Positions 9,192 to 17,126 of a stretch of 64,000 nucleotides of DNA are shown piece after piece. A model generated the notes under the pieces. The model was given only the letters and a program-made list of their open reading frames with translations, did no database searches and was not told where the DNA came from. Every line of letters begins with the position of its first letter. Positions within the stretch are counted from its first letter, which is position 1. This stretch comes from an uncultured Acidobacteriota bacterium. GTDB lineage: Bacteria > Acidobacteriota > Terriglobia > Bryobacterales > Bryobacteraceae. A program made the position numbers and the translations under genes. The DNA lies in NCBI GenBank assembly GCA_902826685.1, contig CADEFT010000011.1, positions 124,001-188,000 of the forward strand, given 5' to 3'.

Positions 9192-10606
9192 TGGCCATGA
9201 ACAACCAGATCACACGGCGGGCGCTATTGCGGGGAGCGGGAAGTGGACTCGGCTCCATCGCCATGACGGCGATGCTGGCGGAACAAGGTTACGCGGGCGT
9301 CCGTCACGATCCCAACGTGGCTCGCAAGCCCCACCATCCGCCTAAGGCCAAATCCGTCATCTTCCTGTTCATGGAAGGCGCCCCCAGCCACATCGACCTC
9401 TTCGATCCCAAGCCCAGGTTGAATGAACTGCATGGGCAGCCGATGCCCGCCAGCTTCGGACGTCCCATCACGGCGATGGGCACCGCCGGCAATACGCTGA
9501 TGGGCAGCCCGCGCGAGTGGAAACAGCACGGCAAGGGCGGCATCTGGATCAGCGAGCTCTATCCGCACATCGCACGCCACGCCGATAAGCTGGCGGTGCT
9601 GCGCTCCTGCCAGTCCGATGGATTGAATCACGCCGGCGGCGTCGGCCAGATGAACACCGGCGACATTCTGTCCGGCCGCCCGAGCCTCGGCGCCTGGGTT
9701 ACCTACGGTCTCGGGACCGGCAATAAAAATCTGCCCACGTTCATCAGCATGATCGACGAGCGCGAGCCGTTCGGCAATGCCAAGAACTGGGGCGCCGGTT
9801 TTCTGCCCGCCGTCTATCAGGGCACTCTGTTCCGCCAGGGTCCCAGTCCGATTCTGAATACGAAGCTCGGACAGGGCGACACCGATGAGCGCCAGCGCGC
9901 CCGCCTGTCCTACCTGGCGGCACAGAATCGCGATTACGCCACCCTGCACGAAGACGATTCGAATCTCGAAGCCCGCCTGCGCAGCTTCGAACTCGCCTAC
10001 GCCATGCAGAAGTCGGGACCCGAGGCCGTCGATCTTTCCCAGGAAACCGAGGAGACGCGCGAGCTGTACGGTCTCAACCAGCCCGAAACCGCGGTCTTCG
10101 GACGCAACTGCCTGCTGGGACGGCGGCTGGTCGAACGCGGCGTCCGCTTTGTCGAGCTTTACTGCGGATCGGGCAGCGGCTGGGATGCGCACTCCAAGCT
10201 TGAAAACAACCACAAGAAGTGGTGCAAGGCGTCGGACCGGCCGGTGGCCGCGCTGATTGAAGATCTGGACCGCCGCGGCATGCTGCAGGATACGCTCGTC
10301 ATCTGGGGCGGGGAATTCGGACGCACTCCCTTCAATGAGAAAGGCGACGGGCGCGATCACAATCCCTGGGGCTTCAGCATGTTCTTTGCGGGCGGAGGCG
10401 TACGCGGCGGGCAGACCATCGGCACCACCGACGAAATCGGCCTGCGCGCGGTGGAGCGTCCCACCCATGTCCACGACATTCACTCGTCGATTCTGTGGCT
10501 GATGGGGCTCGATCACCTGAAACTCACCTACCTGCATAATGGACGCGCGGAGCGGCCCACCAAGCTCGGCGGGGAACACATGGTGAAGGAACTCTGGGAG
10601 GGCTGA
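9191..10606 (+). CDS. DUF1501 protein with Tat signal
   Basis: A 471-residue protein starting at ATG 9191, whose A is the last base of the upstream stop TGA; a second ATG at 9197 is also possible. ITRRALLRGAGSGLG is a Tat-like twin-arginine leader. The body has SVIFLFMEGAPSHIDLFDPKP, GGVGQMNTGDI, a central ELYGLNQPE helix, DTLVIWGGEFGRTP and DGRDHNPWGFS. These are the hallmark metal-binding-like stretches of DUF1501, an alkaline-phosphatase-superfamily relative of unknown activity. It is coupled to the DUF1549/1553 gene; the pair probably acts outside the membrane. Confidence 0.85.
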   Translation: MAMNNQITRRALLRGAGSGLGSIAMTAMLAEQGYAGVRHDPNVARKPHHPPKAKSVIFLFMEGAPSHIDLFDPKPRLNELHGQPMPASFGRPITAMGTAGNTLMGSPREWKQHGKGGIWISELYPHIARHADKLAVLRSCQSDGLNHAGGVGQMNTGDILSGRPSLGAWVTYGLGTGNKNLPTFISMIDEREPFGNAKNWGAGFLPAVYQGTLFRQGPSPILNTKLGQGDTDERQRARLSYLAAQNRDYATLHEDDSNLEARLRSFELAYAMQKSGPEAVDLSQETEETRELYGLNQPETAVFGRNCLLGRRLVERGVRFVELYCGSGSGWDAHSKLENNHKKWCKASDRPVAALIEDLDRRGMLQDTLVIWGGEFGRTPFNEKGDGRDHNPWGFSMFFAGGGVRGGQTIGTTDEIGLRAVERPTHVHDIHSSILWLMGLDHLKLTYLHNGRAERPTKLGGEHMVKELWEG

Positions 10607-10613
10607 GCGGGCC

Positions 10614-11039
10614 TTAGTGGACCGTGTAGGAAGCCTTCAAAGCGAACGGCGCAATCTCAATATCGAACCGGTCGCCATCGCCGCGCACCATGTGATATGT
10701 ACCGTGCATCATGCCCGTCGGCGTGGTGAGCGGACACCACGAAGAATACTGGAACGATTCGCCCGGCTTGATAACAGGTTGTTGACCGATGACGCCGGGT
10801 CCTTTGACTTCGCGAACCTGCTCCAGCGCGTCGGTGATGATCCAGTGGCGGCTCAACAACTGGACGGGCTCGGCCCCCTGGTTGGTGATGCGAACCGTAT
10901 ACTGAAATACCCATTCGCCCTTGTTGGCACTGGCCGTTTCCGGCGCATGGCGTGCCATCACTTCCACTCGGATCGATTCCGTCACGGCCTCCGATACAGG
11001 CGCGGTGACAAAAGAAACTCCAGCCATAGTGCATTCCAA
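10614..11039 (-). CDS. apaG: ApaG-domain protein
   Basis: A 141-residue protein with the ApaG/FBOX-associated fold: a first strand IRVEVMARHAPE, then FQYTVRITNQGAEPVQLLSRHWIITDA, VKGPGVIGQQPVIKPGESFQYSS, and MHGTYHMVRGDGDRFDIEI. ApaG is linked to cobalt and magnesium resistance in enterobacteria but its molecular role is unsettled. The start at 11039 gives MECTMAGVSF; the second Met at 11027 is about as likely because neither has a strong ribosome-binding site. Its 3' end is only 7 bp from the convergent DUF1501 stop, and it is divergent from dapA. Confidence 0.88.
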   Translation of the reverse strand: MECTMAGVSFVTAPVSEAVTESIRVEVMARHAPETASANKGEWVFQYTVRITNQGAEPVQLLSRHWIITDALEQVREVKGPGVIGQQPVIKPGESFQYSSWCPLTTPTGMMHGTYHMVRGDGDRFDIEIAPFALKASYTVH

Positions 11040-11066
11040 TGATAGCGAGTATCATGAAGTATTGCC

Positions 11067-11981
11067 ATGGTAAATCCACTGTTCACTGGATGCGGCACCG
11101 CCCTGGTCACGCCGTTTAAGAAGGACCAGTCCCTCGATGAGCGTACCCTGCGCGAGCTCGTTCGCCGGCAAATCGAGGCAGGCATCGACTTCCTGGTTCC
11201 CTGCGGGACCACGGGGGAAAGCCCCACGCTCGATCACGCCGAACACCTGCGTATCGTCGAGATCGTGCTTGAAGAAGCCAAGGGCGTGGTACCCGTTCTG
11301 GCGGGTGCGGGCGGCTACGATACGCGCAAAACGGCGTCGCTCGCCGGTGAGCTCGAGACCATGGGCGCCGACGGTATCCTCTCGGTGACGCCTTACTACA
11401 ACAAGCCGACGCAGGAGGGACTCTACCAGCACTACCGGACGATCGCGTCCGCGGTGTCTTGCCCCATCATCCTCTATAGCGTGCAAGGCCGCACGGGCGT
11501 CAATATCGAGCCCGCCACGCTGCGCCGTCTGAGTGAGATTCCCAACATCGTCGGGGTGAAGGAAGCGTCGGGCAACATTAGCCAGCAGGCGCGCGTGATT
11601 CACGAAGTGCCGGCCGGATTCACAGTGCTCTCGGGCGACGATTCCATCACGATCCCGCTCATGGCGCTCGGCGGCCGGGGCGTTATCAGCGTCGTTTCGA
11701 ACCAGATTCCGGCCGAAATGACGAAGCTGGCCAAGCTGTGCAATGAAGGCAATTTCGCCGGAGCGCGGGAACTGCAGCGCAAATACCTGGCCCTGATGGA
11801 AGTGAACTTCGTCGAATCGAACCCCGTTCCGGTGAAGGCTTCGATGGCCCTCATGGGTCTGCTCGAACCGGTGTGGAGGCTGCCCATGTGCCCGCCTTCG
11901 AGCTCCAGCCTGTCGAAGATCGAGAAGGTGCTCGACGACTTGAAGCTGCTCGCCTCGCGGAGCGTTCATGCTGCAAGCTGA
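11067..11981 (+). CDS. dapA: 4-hydroxy-tetrahydrodipicolinate synthase
   Basis: A 304-residue class I aldolase that condenses pyruvate with aspartate semialdehyde in lysine/diaminopimelate synthesis. Visible signatures are GTALVTPF at about residue 10, CGTTGESPTL at about 47, TPYYNKPTQEGLYQHY with the catalytic Tyr at about 111, and the Schiff-base Lys in GVKEASGN at about 164. The usual ILYNVPGRTG loop reads ILYSVQGRTG here, an unusual but probably tolerated change near the active site. The final codons overlap dapD by 14 bp, so the two genes are translationally linked. Confidence 0.93.
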   Translation: MVNPLFTGCGTALVTPFKKDQSLDERTLRELVRRQIEAGIDFLVPCGTTGESPTLDHAEHLRIVEIVLEEAKGVVPVLAGAGGYDTRKTASLAGELETMGADGILSVTPYYNKPTQEGLYQHYRTIASAVSCPIILYSVQGRTGVNIEPATLRRLSEIPNIVGVKEASGNISQQARVIHEVPAGFTVLSGDDSITIPLMALGGRGVISVVSNQIPAEMTKLAKLCNEGNFAGARELQRKYLALMEVNFVESNPVPVKASMALMGLLEPVWRLPMCPPSSSSLSKIEKVLDDLKLLASRSVHAAS

Positions 11982-12807
11982 CATCGAAGCGCTATTCGAC
12001 TCCCCACCACAGTCCTACACCGAAGACCATCACCGGCTGTTTGAAACCTTCAAGGAAGCGCTCAACGCCGGGCGCATCCGTTCGGCCGAACCGGACGCGT
12101 CGGCGCCCACCGGCTGGCGCGTCAACGCGTGGGTGAAGAAGGGCATCCTGTGCGGATTCCGCATGGGCGCGGTGGTGGATATGTCGATCGACCGCGCGCG
12201 CCAGCCTTACTTCGACAAAGCCACCTATCCCGTGCGCCGCTTCACCGCCTCAAGCGGTGTGCGCATCGTGCCCGGCGGCTCTTCCATTCGCGACGGCTGC
12301 TACGTCGGCAAAAGCGTGACCTGCATGCCGCCGATGTACATCAACGTGGGCGCCTGGGTCGGCGACGGCACCATGGTCGACTCGCACGCGCTCATCGGAA
12401 GCTGCGCCCAGATCGGGAAGAACTGCCATGTCTCGGCCGCCGCTCAGATCGGCGGCGTACTCGAACCGGTCGGCGCCATGCCCGTCATCGTCGAAGACGA
12501 AGTGCTGGTGGGCGGCAACGCGGGCGTCTATGAAGGCACCGTCGTGAAGCGCCGCGCCGTGCTTGGCACCGGAGTCATTCTAAACCGTTCCACGCCGCTT
12601 TACGACGTCGTGAACGGCAAGGTGATCACGGCTACTGATAACATGCCCGTCGTGGTGCCCGAAGGCGCCGTAGTCGTGGCCGGGTCGCGCGCCATTACCG
12701 GCGGACCGGGCAAGCAGATGGGCATCTCGCTGTACACGCCGGTGATCGTCAAATACCGCGACGCCAAGACCGACGCTCGCATTCAACTCGAAGACCTGTT
12801 GCGGTAA
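11968..12807 (+). CDS. dapD: 2,3,4,5-tetrahydropyridine-2,6-dicarboxylate N-succinyltransferase
   Basis: A 279-residue member of the left-handed beta-helix acyltransferases. After a helical N-terminal domain come hexapeptide turns: RIVPGGSSIRDGCYVGKSV, MYINVGAWVGDGTMVDSHAL, IGSCAQIGKNCHVSAAAQIG and VLVGGNAGVYEGTVV. GGVLEPVGAMPVIVED is a DapD-specific loop. It succinylates tetrahydrodipicolinate in the step after DapA/DapB, which marks the succinylase branch of lysine/DAP synthesis. The start at 11968 overlaps the end of dapA. The next gene begins 3 bp downstream. Confidence 0.93.
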   Translation: MLQADIEALFDSPPQSYTEDHHRLFETFKEALNAGRIRSAEPDASAPTGWRVNAWVKKGILCGFRMGAVVDMSIDRARQPYFDKATYPVRRFTASSGVRIVPGGSSIRDGCYVGKSVTCMPPMYINVGAWVGDGTMVDSHALIGSCAQIGKNCHVSAAAQIGGVLEPVGAMPVIVEDEVLVGGNAGVYEGTVVKRRAVLGTGVILNRSTPLYDVVNGKVITATDNMPVVVPEGAVVVAGSRAITGGPGKQMGISLYTPVIVKYRDAKTDARIQLEDLLR

Positions 12808-12809
12808 AC

Positions 12810-13518
12810 GTGGAGACGATCGCCACTCCGATCCTTATCGGCGAGTCGGGGGCGCGGGTTGTCCGCTTCCGTCGTACCGATGGCGCCGAGTGGATTGTCA
12901 AGTCCGGCCGCGAGGCGGACATCGACCGGGAGGCGCTGGCGTTGCGCTGGTGCGCGGGAAGGTTGCCCGTCGCTACGCTGCTCGAATCGGCTCCGGGATC
13001 GCTTACGATGTCCGTGCTGCCGGGCATGCACCTGGCCGATGTTCCGATGCGCGAGGCCGTCGCGGTGATGGCTCAGGCGCTGGCGCTGATCCATGCCGTC
13101 CCCACCGAAGGCTGCCCGCTCGATGCGCGTTGGGAAACGAGGCTCCTCGATGCCGAAGCCAATCTGCGTGCCGGGCTGGTGGACGAATCGGATTTCGATG
13201 GCCCGAACCTCGGCCGCACGGGCGCGGACATCCTCTCGGAGTTGCGGTCGATGCCGCCGCCTCCGCCCCCGCGGTGTTTCACCCACGGCGATGCATGCCC
13301 GCCCAATTTCCTGGCGCACAACGGCGCGCTTTCGGGCATCGTCGATCTTGGCCGGGCGGGCCTCACGCATCCGGCGCAGGATTGGGCACTTTGCCTTCCG
13401 CAGTCTCCACGACAACTTCGGCCCGGAGGCGGAGCGCCTGCTGCGCCAACACCTTCCACCCGAGTGCGCCGATGAGGAATTGCTGCGGCGCTTCCGCCTG
13501 CTCGACGAATTACTCTGA
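12810..13518 (+). pseudogene. APH(3')-like phosphotransferase with a single-base frameshift
   Basis: GTG start at 12810, 3 bp after dapD. Residues 1-193 read as an aminoglycoside/small-molecule kinase: VVRFRRTDGAEWIVKSG (Lys of the N lobe), the catalytic loop THGDACPPNFL at about 156 and VDLGRAG at about 178. Frame 1 then breaks just after QDWAL and runs on to a stop at 13475. The family sequence continues in another frame from 13393 as AFRSLHDNFGPEAERLLR to the TGA at 13516-13518. One extra T in the TTT run at 13390-13392 explains this exactly: removing it gives DWALAFRSL and 235 residues. It is either a sequencing/assembly error or a recent mutation. The substrate is unknown. Confidence 0.78.
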
Positions 13519-13638
13519 CTCAAGCGCCGGCGGCGGTCCTGCGGTGTCGAGGCCGCGTATCTGTAGGCCCTCGCCTGCCGTGCATGGAATGTGCCAACTG
13601 CCGCGGCGCTTCCGCCTGCTCGACGAATCGCTCTGACT
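13485..13638. repeat. Tandem duplication of a tail-to-tail gene junction (about 118 bp unit)
   Basis: Bases 13485-13520 and 13603-13638 match at 34 of 36 positions, 118 bp apart. Copy 1 is the last 11 codons and stop of the APH-like gene. Copy 2 abuts and slightly overlaps the stop (13637-13639) of the convergent cupin-like gene. The sequence after copy 1 (AAGCGCC...) faintly resembles the cupin-like gene's 3' end after copy 2 (GAGCGCA...), as expected if the whole junction was duplicated and then decayed. Confidence 0.65.
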
Positions 13639-13996
13639 ACTTGAGCGCAATCACCAGCGACCGCATCGGCCCGGCGCCGCGATTGATCAGCTTGGGCGCG
13701 TGCTCCCCCTTGTCGTGCCAGAGAATATCGCCCGCCTTCCGCGTCCGCCGTTCAATCTTGCCCGATTGCGGATCCACGCGGTCGTAGGCGGTGTCGTTCA
13801 AAAACACGATAATCTGATCGGTCGCGCGGGTGTGCGGGTCCCGTGCCGAATTCACTTCCATTACACGCTCGGTAACGGTGGCGCGTTTGTTGTCGAGCAG
13901 CGTCTTCTCGGAATAGTCGGTCTTGGCGCCCATCAGTTTCACGACGCCCAGGGTGATCAGCGACGAAGCGATCGCGGTCGCAAGTATAGTTCGCAT
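13637..13996 (-). CDS. Small secreted or membrane-anchored cupin-like protein
   Basis: A 119-residue protein. MRTILATAIASSLITLGVVKLMGA is a signal peptide or single membrane anchor. The remainder reads as one cupin-like barrel: TERVMEVNSARDPHTRATDQIIVFLND, then GDILWHDKGEHAPKLINRGAGPMRSLVI. The His residues in DPHT and KGEHAP sit roughly where the two cupin metal motifs would be. No enzymatic function can be assigned. It is convergent with the APH-like gene and divergent from the DUF4230 gene. Confidence 0.65.
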   Translation of the reverse strand: MRTILATAIASSLITLGVVKLMGAKTDYSEKTLLDNKRATVTERVMEVNSARDPHTRATDQIIVFLNDTAYDRVDPQSGKIERRTRKAGDILWHDKGEHAPKLINRGAGPMRSLVIALK

Positions 13997-14052
13997 GGGT
14001 GGCTCCTCCTGGAAAGCCTACCAGAACTGCGGGAAAATAGAGGCGGGATCTC

Positions 14053-14619
14053 GTGAAACGAATTCTCTTCGCTCTCGTGCTGATGGCCTTGACCGCCGGA
14101 TTCTGGTTGGGCCGCCGTCAGGCCTCCTCTCAGCAGGTCACCGGACTGCCGGCCGTGCTGCGCCAGGTGCAGACGCTCAACGAACTGGTGTCGGTGAAGT
14201 ATCGCATTCAAAAGGTGGTCGGTATCGAGGAGCACAAGATCCCCGTGGGCACCGAGAAACTGCTGCTGGTCGTTCAGGCGGACGTACTCGCGGGCGTCGA
14301 TCTTTCCTCGCTCGCTCTTGAAAAAATCTCCATTAGCGACGCCAGGCAGATCGCCGTCACGCTGCCCCCGGCGCAAATCCTGCACGTGGTTTTCGACGAC
14401 AAACAAACACGGGTCTGGGACCGCCAGGTGACCTGGTGGACCCCGTGGATTCCCTACAATCCGGATCTCGAACGCCAGGCGCGCCTGGTCGCCACCGAGT
14501 CGGTAAAGCAAAGCGCGGCTGAAATGGGAATTCTTAATGACGCCCGCCGCAGCGCCGAAACGAGCATACGCAGGCTGTTGGAAGCGCTGGGGTTCCAGGC
14601 CGTTTCCTTCCCCACCTAA
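14053..14619 (+). CDS. DUF4230 membrane-anchored protein
   Basis: A 188-residue protein from GTG at 14053. An N-terminal membrane segment (ILFALVLMALTAGFWLG) is followed by TLNELVSVKYRIQKVVGIEEH, LLLVVQADVLAGVDLSSL and ISISDARQIAVTLPPAQIL, then a helical tail. The pattern of a short anchor plus a beta-rich domain with LVTVxYxxxxV and GIDLS is typical of DUF4230. Its function is not known. It is followed by a 283-bp non-coding stretch that leads into the nitrate operon. Confidence 0.7.
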   Translation: MKRILFALVLMALTAGFWLGRRQASSQQVTGLPAVLRQVQTLNELVSVKYRIQKVVGIEEHKIPVGTEKLLLVVQADVLAGVDLSSLALEKISISDARQIAVTLPPAQILHVVFDDKQTRVWDRQVTWWTPWIPYNPDLERQARLVATESVKQSAAEMGILNDARRSAETSIRRLLEALGFQAVSFPT

Positions 14620-14664
14620 ACGGGTCCTGATAACCTCGATAAAAAAGTTAATTCGGCCGGCATC

Positions 14665-14902
14665 TTTACTTTTTTGCCGGGCTTGCTGCATACTCGTGTT
14701 GCGAGCTCACCTCGGCAAACGAACGGGTTTCCGACCGGTGGCGATCTGAGGATTGGAGCACGTATCCCTCCGTCCTACCGCTTCAGGTAGACCTAATTCC
14801 CCAAGTTCGGGACCGTACCTAAATGTTTCCTGGCCGCCATAGCGTCCGGGCAAGCGGTTCGTGTCCGCCATTCTAACCGATTCTGATAACCGCAGAGGAC
14901 TC
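14665..14902 (+). promoter_or_regulatory. Candidate promoter and structured leader of the nitrate operon
   Basis: A weak sigma70-like pair, TTTACT (14665-14670) and CATACT (14689-14694) with an 18-bp spacer, would leave a leader of about 200 nt before the first gene. Within it CTACC (14775-14779) and GGTAG (14786-14790) form a perfect 5-bp hairpin with a hexaloop. The overlapping AGGTA (14785-14789) can instead pair with TACCT (14816-14820) around a smaller TCCC/GGGA hairpin. The two pairings exclude each other, as in an attenuator. Loops do not fit the ANTAR consensus (A at 1, G at 4). The promoter is speculative; the hairpins are seen directly. Confidence 0.4.
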
Positions 14903-15646
14903 ATGGGAAAGGTGTATCTAATTGGCGCCGGGCCCGGCGATCCGGAGTTACTAACTCTGAAAGCGACCCGTCTGCTGGCCCAGGCAAGAGCCGTCATCTA
15001 CGACCGGCTGGTGCCGTCCGGAATTCTGGCGTACGCCAATCCCAGTGCGCGGCTCGTTTACGCCGGAAAAGAGCCCGGCCGCCAGCAAGAAATCCAACAG
15101 GATATCCTCGCCGCGCTGGTGGAGCATGCCTCGAAGCCCGGCATCGTCGTGCGGCTGAAGGGCGGCGATCCGATGGTCTTCGGCCGCGGCGCCGAAGAGT
15201 GGCTGCACCTTGCCGAGCGCGGCATCGACGTGGAAGTCGTACCCGGAGTAAGTTCCGCCATCTCCGTTCCCGCCCTCGCCGGTATTCCCCTGACTTACCG
15301 CGGCGTGGCATCTTCTTTTGCCGTCGTCGCCGGCCACCGCCAGAATCTGGAAGCGCCCGACTGGAGCTGCTACCGCGGCATCGACACTCTGGTCGTGCTG
15401 ATGGGCGTCGAGTTTCGCGACATCATCGCCACCACGCTGATCGAGTTGGGGCGGCCCGCCTGCCTGCCCGTGGCCTTCATCGAGCGCGGATCGACGCCCG
15501 AAGAGCGCGTCGTCACCGCCACGCTCGGCGACGTGGCGCGCGGCCGCGTACTCGTCCAATCGCCCGCCGTCTTCGTCATCGGCGAAGTCGTCAGTCTTCG
15601 CACCGCCCTCACCGCCGCCGCCACGGAGGCCGCCGTTGCCCACTGA
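14903..15646 (+). CDS. cobA: Uroporphyrinogen-III C-methyltransferase (siroheme branch)
   Basis: A 247-residue SUMT. The start chosen is ATG 14903 (MGKVYLIGAGPGDPELLTLK), with GAGGA just upstream; an earlier start at 14861 would add 14 residues unlike the family. Signatures are GAGPGDPELLTLKA at the N-terminus, VYAGKEPGRQ, VRLKGGDPMVFGRG at about 87 and VVPGVSSAISVPALAGIPLT. It adds two methyl groups from S-adenosylmethionine to uroporphyrinogen III, giving precorrin-2, the precursor of siroheme. As first gene of the nitrate operon it supplies the NirB cofactor. It lacks the CysG dehydrogenase/ferrochelatase domain, so that step must be encoded elsewhere. Confidence 0.92.
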   Translation: MGKVYLIGAGPGDPELLTLKATRLLAQARAVIYDRLVPSGILAYANPSARLVYAGKEPGRQQEIQQDILAALVEHASKPGIVVRLKGGDPMVFGRGAEEWLHLAERGIDVEVVPGVSSAISVPALAGIPLTYRGVASSFAVVAGHRQNLEAPDWSCYRGIDTLVVLMGVEFRDIIATTLIELGRPACLPVAFIERGSTPEERVVTATLGDVARGRVLVQSPAVFVIGEVVSLRTALTAAATEAAVAH

Positions 15647-17126
15647 ACTGCCCCTTCTCGATCAGGCCGGCCGCCATGCCTTCACCCTTCTGGTGAAAGA
15701 CAGCCGCACCCTGATACCGGCGCGCAAGCCGATGCCCGGGGAGCAATACCGCTTCCACTTCGACATGACCAAGTGCATCGGCTGCAAGTGCTGCGTGGTC
15801 GCCTGCAATGAGCAGAACGGCAATCCGGCCGAGCTCAATTGGCGCCGCGTCGGCGAGCTCGAAGGGGGAGTCTATCCTTTCACCGAACGCCTGCACCTGT
15901 CGATGGGTTGCAATCATTGCCTGGAGCCCTCCTGCCTCATCGGCTGCCCGGTCAAGGCTTACACGAAAGACCCTCTCACCGGCATCGTCGATCACAGCGC
16001 CGATCAGTGCATCGGCTGCCAATACTGCACCTGGAACTGTTCCTATGGCGTGCCGCAGTTCAATCCCGAACGCGGCGTGGTAGGCAAATGCGACATGTGC
16101 CACAGCCGCCTCAACTCCGGCGACGCTCCGGCCTGCGTGCATGCCTGCCCGGAAGAGGCCATCACCATCGAGCTTGTCAATCAGACCGCCTGGCGCGCCG
16201 ACCACAAGGAAGCGGATGCGCCCGGCATGCCGTCTTCTAGCGATAGCTTTTCCACCACCCGCATTACCCGCCCGGCCGCGGCCGAAAAACTCCGCCGCGT
16301 GGATGGCGGCCGGGTCGAAGTGGGCGATCCGCACTGGTCGCTGATCGGATTCCTGGTGGCCACGCAGTTCGCCGTTGGTGGATTCTTCACGCTGTGGCTG
16401 CTCGATCTGCTCGGGCGCCAGTTGCCCTGGTGGGCCGCCATCGTGCCGCTCGCCGTGGCGAAACTGGCGCTGGCCGCCGCCCCGCTGCACCTGGGCCGTC
16501 CGGCCTTTGCCTGGCGCGCCATTCAGAATTGGAAGTCTTCCTGGGTGAGCCGCGAGGTGCTGGCGATGTCCGCCTTTGCCGGAGCTGCCATGGCCTATGC
16601 GGCGGCGCTCTACCTTCAACTGCCCGGCCGCACTTGGATCGGCGCGGCGACCGTTCTCATGGGTCTCGCCGGAGTGGCCGCCTCCGCGCGCATCTATATG
16701 GTGCCCGCGCGGCCTTCCTGGAATCAGTGGAGCACGATGATCGCTTTTCAGTTGACGGGCTTCGTACTGGGTCTGCGGCTGGCGCCCGCCGCCGGCCTGA
16801 CAACCGAAGGCTGGGTGCTCGCCGCGGCCATCTTCGCCTCTGTCCTGCAGATCTCCAATTCCCTGGCGTGGCAGTGGCGCATGGCCAACTCGTCCTCGCC
16901 GGAGCTGCGTTCCTCCGCCGGCCTGCTGGGCACCGCGCTGCGGCCCCTGGCGCTCGGTTCGCTCACCTTGACGGCGTTGGCCATCCTGTCGATCTTCTTC
17001 AGCCCCGTCGCGGCCCTGCTGTTCGCGGCGGCGGCCGAGACCCTGCGCCGGTATCTCTTTTTCACCAGCGCCGTTCCCAAGAGCGTGGCTTCCACATTTC
17101 TCAAACCAGGGGAGGCTCATTCATGA
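15636..17126 (+). CDS. FeS/membrane-anchor fusion subunit (DmsB-DmsC-like) of the nitrate reductase
   Basis: A 496-residue fusion read from TTG 15636, with GGAGG about 8 bases upstream and an 11-bp overlap with cobA. Residues about 40-190 hold four cysteine clusters (CIGCKCCVVACNEQ, CNHCLEPSCLIGCP, CIGCQYCTWNCSYG and CDMC...CVHACP), as in four-cluster DmsB-type electron-transfer subunits. From about residue 230 there are about seven or eight hydrophobic segments (for example LIGFLVATQFAVGGFFTLWL), as in DmsC-type quinol-oxidising anchors. It would pass electrons from the quinol pool to the next gene product. Its stop overlaps the next start as ATGA, indicating tight coupling. Confidence 0.85.
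   Translation: MPTELPLLDQAGRHAFTLLVKDSRTLIPARKPMPGEQYRFHFDMTKCIGCKCCVVACNEQNGNPAELNWRRVGELEGGVYPFTERLHLSMGCNHCLEPSCLIGCPVKAYTKDPLTGIVDHSADQCIGCQYCTWNCSYGVPQFNPERGVVGKCDMCHSRLNSGDAPACVHACPEEAITIELVNQTAWRADHKEADAPGMPSSSDSFSTTRITRPAAAEKLRRVDGGRVEVGDPHWSLIGFLVATQFAVGGFFTLWLLDLLGRQLPWWAAIVPLAVAKLALAAAPLHLGRPAFAWRAIQNWKSSWVSREVLAMSAFAGAAMAYAAALYLQLPGRTWIGAATVLMGLAGVAASARIYMVPARPSWNQWSTMIAFQLTGFVLGLRLAPAAGLTTEGWVLAAAIFASVLQISNSLAWQWRMANSSSPELRSSAGLLGTALRPLALGSLTLTALAILSIFFSPVAALLFAAAAETLRRYLFFTSAVPKSVASTFLKPGEAHS

Noticed and set aside
13390..13392. Programmed ribosomal frameshifting in the APH-like gene
   Set aside because: The TTT run is not a slippery heptamer, there is no downstream structure that I can see, and this enzyme family is not known to use frameshifting. 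A simple indel is more economical.
14775..14820. ANTAR-type antiterminator RNA motif upstream of the nitrate operon
   Set aside because: The hexaloop GCTTCA and the alternative loops lack A at position 1 with G at position 4, so the consensus is not met; kept only as a generic structured leader.
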